Assembly: GCA_006742785.1 (NCBI GenBank)
Contig: AP019755.1
Coordinates: 310,001-374,000 of the forward strand
DNA from: Nitrosomonas stercoris
GTDB lineage: Bacteria; Pseudomonadota; Gammaproteobacteria; Burkholderiales; Nitrosomonadaceae
Length of the DNA: 64,000 nt
Direction: 5' to 3'
Shown: positions 57,534 to 64,000 of the stretch, piece by piece
Numbering within the stretch: the stretch's first letter is position 1
Layout of the letters: every line of letters starts with the position of its first letter
Notes under the pieces: generated by a model
Databases searched by the model: none
What the model saw: the letters and a program-made list of their open reading frames with translations, nothing else
Told to the model about the DNA's origin: nothing
Translations under genes and position numbers: made by a program

Positions 57534-58888
57534 CCATCATAAACATTAATTGTCTTGATATTGGCGAATTCTCTTAAGCCCCAACGAGAAAGTTCTCGAC
57601 CCAGACCACTTTCCTTGATACCACCAAATGGCATGCGCGGATCTGATTTGGTAATGCCATTCACAAATACTGCCCCTGCCTCCAGCTTGCGTGCCACTCG
57701 TTCACCATGTGCTAGATCCTGACTCCAGACACTGGCTCCCAAGCCAAAGCGTGTATTATTAGCCAAGGCAACCACCTCATTCTCAGTTTGCGCGACGATC
57801 ACCGGAATCACTGGGCCAAACACTTCCTCGGTCAATACCGCCATTTCCGCAGTCACATTGGTCAGCACGGTTGGAAAAAAATAAGCACCTTGACGTTTCC
57901 CTCCTGTTTGCACTACCGCTCCTTTTTCAAATGCATCCGCCACAAATTGCTCCATTTTCTCGGCAGCTTGTTCGTTTACCAGCGGCCCGATATCTGTTTC
58001 CTCAGCCAGCGGATCTCCCATCACCAATTTTTCTACTTCAGCTAGCAATGCGTGCATGTAAGCCGCCTGTACTTCTTGCTGAACAATCACACGCTTGGCG
58101 GCGATACAACTTTGGCCATTATTTCTGAATCTGCCTGCCACCGTTGCCTTTGCTGCTGTCGCAACATCTGCATCTGCCAATACAATCAAGGGATCAGAGC
58201 CACCCAATTCCAGCACAACCTTTTTTAGATATTTACCAGCCGTTGCAGCAATCGTCTTGCCTGCTTCTGTGCTGCCTGTCAGGGACACTCCTTGACACAA
58301 CGGGTGTGCGATAATCTGCTCAACTTGCTGATGAGTCGCTAAAATCGTAGCAAACAAACCTGCTGGAAAACCTGCTTCATTAATTATCTTCTGGATACCC
58401 AGTGCCGAGCCAGTCACATTACTTGCGTGTTTTAATAGAGCGCCATTACCTGTGAGTAAAGCAGGAACTAAAAAACGAATAACCTGCCAGAACGGAAAAT
58501 TCCAGGGCATGACTGCCAGGATAACGCCTAATGGTTCAATAACAATACGATGCTTGCGACCATCAGCTGCAACCGTCTCTTCTGCCAGCCAGCTGGTGGC
58601 ATGGGTAGCATATACCTCACATGCCCAGGCACATTTTTCTATTTCAGCTCTGGCGGAACGAATAGTTTTGCCCATTTCTTCAGACATCAACCGGGCATAC
58701 TGCTCTGATTTTTCACGTAGCATTTCTGCCAATCGATTTAACAGTACTACTCGCTCGGCAAGTGGAGTTTCTCGCCAGGCAAGCTGCGCTGTATGCGCGT
58801 GTGCCAATGCATCCAAAATCATTTGATCAGAATGTTGCGTATAGGTACGCAATGTTTTGCCAGTTGCAGGATTGATGGTCAGGATCAT
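57530..58888 (-). CDS. NAD(P)-dependent succinate-semialdehyde dehydrogenase-like aldehyde dehydrogenase
   Basis: A 452-residue aldehyde dehydrogenase with VMPWNFPFWQVIRFLVPALLTGN, VSLTGSTEAGKTIAATAG, general-base Glu in LELGGSDPLIVL, catalytic Cys in NNGQSCIAAKRVIV, and PFGGIKESGLGRELS. The short form beginning ILTINPATGKTLRTY matches the GabD2/Sad-type SSADH group. It oxidises succinate semialdehyde or a similar aldehyde; in an autotroph with an atypical TCA cycle this could complete a 2-oxoglutarate to succinate route. The stop codon lies in repeat copy C. Confidence 0.85.
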   Translation of the reverse strand: MILTINPATGKTLRTYTQHSDQMILDALAHAHTAQLAWRETPLAERVVLLNRLAEMLREKSEQYARLMSEEMGKTIRSARAEIEKCAWACEVYATHATSWLAEETVAADGRKHRIVIEPLGVILAVMPWNFPFWQVIRFLVPALLTGNGALLKHASNVTGSALGIQKIINEAGFPAGLFATILATHQQVEQIIAHPLCQGVSLTGSTEAGKTIAATAGKYLKKVVLELGGSDPLIVLADADVATAAKATVAGRFRNNGQSCIAAKRVIVQQEVQAAYMHALLAEVEKLVMGDPLAEETDIGPLVNEQAAEKMEQFVADAFEKGAVVQTGGKRQGAYFFPTVLTNVTAEMAVLTEEVFGPVIPVIVAQTENEVVALANNTRFGLGASVWSQDLAHGERVARKLEAGAVFVNGITKSDPRMPFGGIKESGLGRELSRWGLREFANIKTINVYDG

Positions 58889-58902
58889 GTTGCTGGAACC
58901 AA

Positions 58903-60012
58903 TCAGTATTTGGCTTGCAAAGCAAGCGGAGCCTCTGCTCCCAGTTGTTCTGCAGATAAAAAGCAGATCTCCCCACCTTGTTGCATCGCCAACTCAATAA
59001 ACGTATCCACCACATCATCCACCACATTTGAAGCCGTGGCAACTTCGTCTATCGTGACAATTTTTTTCTCAAAATCAATCACACCTGGCTGAATATAACC
59101 CTGGCGTACAAACAAACGCACGACATTGCCTTCTGTTATTGCCCGGAAAATAGTAGAAAAATCCGTTAGTAATTGATTAGCATTACGCGCCTGCACAATA
59201 TGTTGCATGGCAATTTCAGCGCGGTTAAGACGATATTCAGCTAACACACTGCGCGCTTCTGGTACTATTTTGTCAGCAGGAATCTTGAGATCAGGCACTG
59301 ACGTAATCGCTCCAACAATATCGGCAGGTTGATCACACACTTCTTTAAAGAATGCAACATTACGTGTATCGCCAATCACGATAACTGGTAAGCGTTTATT
59401 ATCAGGATGATTTTGAATTTCCTGTAACCCTTTGTCTACACGATTAAAAAATTCTTTGAGGTTGCTGGTTTCATTAGGCGTTTGTGGACGACTTGGTCCT
59501 TTCACCGTCGATAAAAAAGAATTTTCCATCGGGAAACTGCCTACCCGCAAGGTGGTTTTCTCATCAAATTCATGCACTGGGCGATCATTAAATGCTTCGA
59601 TCAGACGTGCGGAAGTGCGCGAAATAACCAGCATGTGGTAATGAACTGCCTCATTGATTTCTCGCACCAGATCCCGTACTGCAAAAGTATCATCAATAAT
59701 CACGCGCGCCTTGGTGGAAAACGGAAAGCGAATAACTTGCACACCATGACGGCTGGCAAATACACCCAGGCTATCCAGGTTGTAATTATGATTGAGATCA
59801 TTTATTTCTTTATGAATAGCATGAATAATAGCCTCGACTTCTCTCTTATCAAGCTGGGCACTGAGTCGATCTTCAGCCTCTTTGAGCAGATTTTTCAGCG
59901 TAATTGCATCCTGTTTGTTATCTGGAAAAGTTCGATGAGTGGGCAATAAAATACTAATTGCCAGCTCATTTTTATGTTGGCCAAGTTGATTCAGAAGTGA
60001 TTTCAAATTCAT
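58903..60012 (-). CDS. baeRF-family (archaeo-eukaryotic release factor-like) protein
   Basis: A 369-residue protein with three parts typical of bacterial aeRF1-like proteins: N-terminal SILLPTHRTFPDNKQDAITLKNLLKEAE, central VLVISRTSARLIEAF-type segment (HYHMLVISRTSARLIEAFNDRP) and C-terminal RQGYIQPGVIDFEKK with a peptide-release-factor-like fold. The ATG at 60010-60012 follows GGAG; the open frame upstream is not used. The role is unknown; a stress-related ribosome function has been proposed for the family. It lies between galU and the dehydrogenase, all one strand. Confidence 0.75.
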   Translation of the reverse strand: MNLKSLLNQLGQHKNELAISILLPTHRTFPDNKQDAITLKNLLKEAEDRLSAQLDKREVEAIIHAIHKEINDLNHNYNLDSLGVFASRHGVQVIRFPFSTKARVIIDDTFAVRDLVREINEAVHYHMLVISRTSARLIEAFNDRPVHEFDEKTTLRVGSFPMENSFLSTVKGPSRPQTPNETSNLKEFFNRVDKGLQEIQNHPDNKRLPVIVIGDTRNVAFFKEVCDQPADIVGAITSVPDLKIPADKIVPEARSVLAEYRLNRAEIAMQHIVQARNANQLLTDFSTIFRAITEGNVVRLFVRQGYIQPGVIDFEKKIVTIDEVATASNVVDDVVDTFIELAMQQGGEICFLSAEQLGAEAPLALQAKY

Positions 60013-60128
60013 GAGAACTCCTTGATAGTTCAGTTTAAACCAAAGATTGAAAACAGGTTTTATCCACGCGACTACATATAAAGCTATAAGAACCTGCGCA
60101 AGATCTCGCTGAAGATACATTACAATGG

Positions 60129-61001
60129 TTAATGCGCGTCACGCTGACGCAGCCATGTTGAAAATTCATTCCCTATTTTTGCATGGCGCTCGCCCAGATC
60201 AACCGTAGCCTGTAAAAAACCTAATTTACTGCCGCAATCATAACGCACCCCCGCATATCGGTAAGCAAATACTTTTTCACGTTGCATCAATCGAGCAATA
60301 CCATCTGTCAGCTGAATTTCTCCTCCCACCCCACTGGGCATGTTTTCCAACTCACTGAAAATACCTGGCGTCAAAACATAGCGACCTGCAACCCCCAATG
60401 TTGTTGGTGCAACATCAGGCATGGGTTTTTCAATAATTCCACTCACATCTACCAGATTCGGAGCAACATTTTGTCCACTCACTATGCCGTAACGCATGGT
60501 ATGTTCACGTGGTACATCCTGCACTGCCAGAATACTTGCCTGTTTTTCGGCAAACTGTTTCACCATTTGAGCAATGATAGAAGGTTCTCCAATCATTAAA
60601 TCATCTGCAAGCAATACTGCGAAAGGTTCTTGCCCCACTAATTCTTTTGCGCATAACACCGCATGCCCCAAACCCATCGCGCGCGATTGGCGAACATAAG
60701 TACAAGTCATATCACCAGGAGTAATGCTACGGGCAACATCCAGCAACATATTTTTTCCCGCTAACTCCAGTTCGTTCTCCAGTTCGTAAGCGGTATCAAA
60801 ATGATCCTCCACACTGCGCTTGGTGCGACCAGTCACAAAGATCATATGTCGTATGCCAGCAGAATATGCCTCTTCAACCGCGTATTGAATCAATGGTTTA
60901 TCCACAACCGGCAACATCTCCTTGGGAGCAGCTTTAGTTGCAGGCAAGAAACGGGTACCCAACCCCGCAATTGGAAATACAGCTTTTTTTACTTCCTTCA
61001 T
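60129..61001 (-). CDS. galU: UTP-glucose-1-phosphate uridylyltransferase GalU
   Basis: A 290-residue enzyme with KAVFPIAGLGTRFLPATKAAPKEMLPVVDKPLIQYAVEEA, FAVLLADDLMIG, IEKPMPDVAPTTLGVAGRYVLTP and FAYRYAGVRYDCGSKLGFLQA, all GalU signatures. It makes UDP-glucose for envelope polysaccharides or sucrose/glycogen-related pools. About 117 bases upstream of the baeRF gene start. Confidence 0.95.
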   Translation of the reverse strand: MKEVKKAVFPIAGLGTRFLPATKAAPKEMLPVVDKPLIQYAVEEAYSAGIRHMIFVTGRTKRSVEDHFDTAYELENELELAGKNMLLDVARSITPGDMTCTYVRQSRAMGLGHAVLCAKELVGQEPFAVLLADDLMIGEPSIIAQMVKQFAEKQASILAVQDVPREHTMRYGIVSGQNVAPNLVDVSGIIEKPMPDVAPTTLGVAGRYVLTPGIFSELENMPSGVGGEIQLTDGIARLMQREKVFAYRYAGVRYDCGSKLGFLQATVDLGERHAKIGNEFSTWLRQRDAH

Positions 61002-61498
61002 AATTATAAGATCTTGTTATTCACAGATAGATAAGGATACTCGAGCTACACCCATTTTCCTATGACAGAATCATCATGCTTGCCTGACAGAGATAAGCAG
61101 ATGCAAGTTTATGTGCCTGACTATTCGGATGAACAATTAATAGGGGTCGAATAATTTTCTTTCAAGCAACAACAACTGGAAATCTGATGCGATGCAACAC
61201 ACAATCAAGGCACTTTCATAAATTTGCTGTGATTTCTCTGGCTGCATCGCCTTGTCTAACCTGGTTCAGCAACATATGGGCATATGGATTCAAGTCGATT
61301 TTTATGATACTGCAATTGCAGCGAGTGATACTGGGAGGGGGAAATCCTATATATCTATAACACAATGGCTTACATGCTTCCGGTGTAGTTTTGGCGTACT
61401 TCAAACATACTTTGATGCAATCCTCTGCTTCTATTTTATCAGAATTAAAGATGTGCGGCCCTTGGACACGTATCTCATGACTACAAATCCAGATCCAC
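61002..61498. other. Intergenic region galU-efflux lipoprotein
   Basis: About 500 bases without a supported gene. A minus-strand open frame of 62-90 codons (to 61216) is Cys- and Pro-rich and matches no family I know. No clear terminator or tRNA is seen. Confidence 0.45.
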
Positions 61499-62878
61499 TT
61501 ATAAAATATTCAGCTTAGTATCTGCAGTTCTCCACCCGCCTCCCAGCGCCCGGTAGAGTGATACTCTAGCCTGTAGCATCAGCAACTTGAATTGCACAGC
61601 ATTATCCAGCGCAGCATAAAGGGTGCGTTGCACGTCGAGCAGCGTCATCAGAGTCTCCGCTCCCGCCTTGTAGCGTGATTCCGCCAGATCGTACGCTCGT
61701 TGTGCCTGGGCAAGCTCCTGTGCCTGTGCAATTGCCTGCAGGTCGTAACCCGTTACTGCATTGAGTGCTACTTCGACATTACCAAATGCACTGATGATGA
61801 CGCTGCGATAGCCGATCAGTAATTCTTCATGCTGGGCGATGGCGAGATCACGCCCGGCAGCCAGTCGGCCTGCATTAAAGATCGGCGCCATCAAACCGGC
61901 TGCCACATTGTAAAGCGGGCCATCAAAAGGGGTTACGACCCCCACACTGGCAGTCAACTGCAGGCTGGGGAGCATAGCTGCACGGGCAGCAATGATATTT
62001 GCGTTGGCTGCAGCCAGTTGCGCCTCAGCACTGGCGATATCCGGCCGGCGTACCAGCAGATCAGAAGGTAATCCGGCACTGATAGAAGGTACCTGCAATG
62101 CATCGAGTCGGCTGCTTTTCACGGTAAAAGTGGAAGCCGGCAGACCCAGCAGCACCGCCAGCGCAGTCTGCGTATCATTTGCCTGCTGACGCAAGGCAGT
62201 CAGCATACGCTGTTGAGCCGCTACCAGCCCGCGCTGACGCGCCACATCCAGCAGTGTAGCAGCACCTGCCCGCCGGCGTGCTTCCACCAGTGCCAGGAAA
62301 CGACTGGCATTCTCCAGATTACGCTCAGCAATATCGATACGTTGACACAATGCCGTTGTCTGCAGCCATAACTGGGCGGTACCGGCAGTAACCGTCAGTG
62401 AAACCGTATCGTGATCAAATTCGGTAGCGCGCAAAATCGCCCGTGCAGCATCGCGCCATGCACTATTCTTGCCCCAGAAGTCGACTTCGTAGCTGGCAAC
62501 CAGCCCGCCTGAGAAAGTATTATTGCGAAACGCATTATCACCATATTGCTCCCTGCGGCTGAAATCGGCATTGGCAGATAATTCCGGTAGCAACGGCGCG
62601 CCGGCAATGCGGGCAGCAGCTTCGGCCTGATGTACACGTGCGACAGCGGCGACGACATCGAGACTCTGTTGCTGTGCCTGAACGATCAGCTGCGCCAGCT
62701 CCCTGCTGCCGAAACTGCGCCACCAGTCACGCGTGACATCCGGTGCGGCAGGATCAGAGGTTGCACGCCATTGGGCCGGCACGCTGAGCGCTTCTGACGG
62801 CATATTCGATTCCGTCGGCGTCAGGCTGGTACAGGCAACCGGCAACCATACCAGCAGAAATAATACAATCCTGTTCAT
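61499..62878 (-). CDS. RND/MacAB-type outer-membrane efflux lipoprotein (NodT family)
   Basis: A 459-residue TolC-like protein with lipobox LPVACTSL (Cys about residue 16), internal repeats of the OEP domain, ELSANADFSRREQYGDN, VASYEVDFWGKNSAWRDAARA, LVRRPDIASAEAQLAAANANI and MAPIFNAGRLAAGRD. It forms the outer-membrane exit duct of a tripartite pump. It begins 7 bases after the MacB-type permease gene, so the two make one efflux system. Confidence 0.92.
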   Translation of the reverse strand: MNRIVLFLLVWLPVACTSLTPTESNMPSEALSVPAQWRATSDPAAPDVTRDWWRSFGSRELAQLIVQAQQQSLDVVAAVARVHQAEAAARIAGAPLLPELSANADFSRREQYGDNAFRNNTFSGGLVASYEVDFWGKNSAWRDAARAILRATEFDHDTVSLTVTAGTAQLWLQTTALCQRIDIAERNLENASRFLALVEARRRAGAATLLDVARQRGLVAAQQRMLTALRQQANDTQTALAVLLGLPASTFTVKSSRLDALQVPSISAGLPSDLLVRRPDIASAEAQLAAANANIIAARAAMLPSLQLTASVGVVTPFDGPLYNVAAGLMAPIFNAGRLAAGRDLAIAQHEELLIGYRSVIISAFGNVEVALNAVTGYDLQAIAQAQELAQAQRAYDLAESRYKAGAETLMTLLDVQRTLYAALDNAVQFKLLMLQARVSLYRALGGGWRTADTKLNIL

Positions 62879-62885
62879 CAGTGGC

Positions 62886-64000
62886 TCACTCCGAGGATAA
62901 CGCCACGACCGGATCCAGCCGCGCTGCCGTCCGGGCCGGCATATAACCGAATATCAGCCCGGTAATCACCGCACAGGAAAATGCACCGATCATGACACCA
63001 AACGAGAAAATAACCGGGGTCTCCCAGAAAATGAGCAGGGCGCCAATGATCAGACCAAGTATCACACCGACTGTCCCACCCACGATTGTTACCAGCATGG
63101 CCTCGATCAGAAACTGGCTGAGAATGTCGTAATCTCGCGCACCGGTTGCCATCCGGATGCCGATCTCGCGCGTGCGCTCCCGGACGGTCATCAGCATGAC
63201 ATTCATGACACCGATGCCCCCAACCAGCAGCGATACGGCTGCAACCAGCCCCAGCATCCGGGTCATGGTATCGCGTGTTTCCAGCTGTGCCTTCAATCTG
63301 GCGGCTGCATTACCGATGCGGATATCCTCACGCCCATGGCGTTCCAGCAGCAAAGCTCTGACCGCATCTTCGGCCACCTGCACCCGATCCATTGAGGCGG
63401 CTTCCATGACGACATAGTCAGGTTGTTCCTGTGTCTGATAAACACGTGCGCGGCCGGCCCGATAGGGAATAAATACCATATCGTCATAATTCTGCGAGCC
63501 GGATTCCGCACCTCGCTCAGCCATGACACCGATCACTTCGAATGGAGAAGTACCGATCAGCAGATACTGTCCCACAGGATTCGACAAATAAGGAAAAAAA
63601 TCACGATACACCTGGTAGCCAAGGACAACCACAGGGGCCAGTTCACGATCCTCTGCTTCGGTAAAAAAGCGCCCCTGTGCTACTTGCCAGTGATGGACCA
63701 GCGGCATGATATGCGGACTGGCAAACACATAGATCTGTTTGTCTACATTTCGGTGTCTTACCAGAATCGGATCACCAATCACCGGCATGATCCGGTTGAT
63801 TTCAGGCAAACGGGCCACTTCATCCAGATCTTCTTCGGTCAGTACCCCTACTGGCCCGCCTGTAGGTGGAGCACTGCTGTTCAGATACATAATGGTCGTA
63901 CCCAGCGACCCCATTTGGTCGATTACCTGCTGCTTGGTCCCTTCTCCAATGGCCAGCAGGCACGTCAAATATTCTGGTACTGATTTCAGCCGATCCGGCG
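62886..64000 (-). CDS. MacB-type ABC transporter permease, 5' end outside the window
   Basis: The 371 codons in the window cover the periplasmic MacB_PCD domain and the FtsX-like C-terminal helices: LLAIGEGTKQQVIDQMGSLGTTIMYLN, VVVLGYQVYRDFFPYL, VAAVSLLVGGIGVMNVMLMTVRERTREIGIRMATGA, VTGLIFGYMPARTAARLDPVVALSSE. The upstream ATPase domain and first helix would lie beyond 64000. The residues before CLLAIGEG (DRLKSVPEYLT) are not the usual hydrophobic helix, so the gene may be rearranged at this point. Confidence 0.85.
   Translation of the reverse strand, partial: PDRLKSVPEYLTCLLAIGEGTKQQVIDQMGSLGTTIMYLNSSAPPTGGPVGVLTEEDLDEVARLPEINRIMPVIGDPILVRHRNVDKQIYVFASPHIMPLVHHWQVAQGRFFTEAEDRELAPVVVLGYQVYRDFFPYLSNPVGQYLLIGTSPFEVIGVMAERGAESGSQNYDDMVFIPYRAGRARVYQTQEQPDYVVMEAASMDRVQVAEDAVRALLLERHGREDIRIGNAAARLKAQLETRDTMTRMLGLVAAVSLLVGGIGVMNVMLMTVRERTREIGIRMATGARDYDILSQFLIEAMLVTIVGGTVGVILGLIIGALLIFWETPVIFSFGVMIGAFSCAVITGLIFGYMPARTAARLDPVVALSSE

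Noticed and set aside
61216-61404. Small Cys-rich open frame on the minus strand
   Set aside because: No ATG, no family resemblance, no ribosome site; chance openness is sufficient.

Overview
The window is chromosomal DNA of an ammonia-oxidising betaproteobacterium, almost certainly a Nitrosomonas. The clearest evidence is the ammonia monooxygenase cluster amoA-amoB-amoE-amoD-copC-copD on the minus strand (about 7.5-13.8 kb). Supporting context is a ptsN-hprK pair without sugar PTS genes, a glycogen locus (glgB, glgC, two GH57 enzymes) and a copper/metal efflux pair (copA and a CDF transporter). Most of the sequence is AT-leaning. The 29-44 kb stretch is visibly richer in G+C and is full of broken genes and transposases.

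Layout. 0-5 kb: ptsN-hprK, ubiX, 5-formyl-THF cyclo-ligase, mutY, yciB. 5-14 kb: an ABC exporter-like protein with a degenerate ATPase domain, then the amo/cop cluster read right to left; no amoC lies upstream of amoA. 14-18.5 kb: ygfX, ygfZ, ankyrin protein, tatD, queD, XRE regulator. 18.8-22.3 kb: CDF transporter and copA. 22.4-27.9 kb: glgB, glgC, GH57. 28.07-45.85 kb: an accessory island bracketed by two different IS5-family elements. 45.9-48 kb: the second GH57 enzyme. 48-64 kb: RsmI-like methylase, apaG, a GEMM (cyclic dinucleotide) riboswitch in front of a secreted subtilase, ovoB-ovoA for ovothiol, a TPR protein, succinate-semialdehyde dehydrogenase, a baeRF-family protein, galU, and an outer-membrane efflux lipoprotein with a MacB-type permease cut by the window edge.

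The most interesting content is a five-gene minus-strand operon at 28991-37649: TonB-dependent receptor, class I methyltransferase, a fusion of a nicotianamine-synthase-like domain with a cysteine-synthase/SbnA-like PLP domain, an asparagine-synthetase-like ligase whose N-terminal catalytic Cys is Ser, and a 14-TM MFS exporter. It reads as a compact NRPS-independent metallophore system (synthesis, export, uptake) of a type I do not recognise. Next to it are ruins of an older NRPS siderophore locus (intact mbtH, intact Sfp-type phosphopantetheinyl transferase, truncated thioesterase, truncated fatty-acyl-AMP ligase) and of a receptor-associated PepSY membrane protein killed by an amber codon.

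A 17-bp dyad, TGYGACA-N3-TGTCRCA, lies in front of copC and, as a tandem pair, in front of the mbtH relic; a weaker version lies in front of the metallophore receptor. This suggests one regulator linking copper handling and metallophores. Separately, a roughly 145-bp MITE-like repeat occurs in three copies plus one partial copy, and its ends resemble the terminal repeats of the IS at 28 kb.
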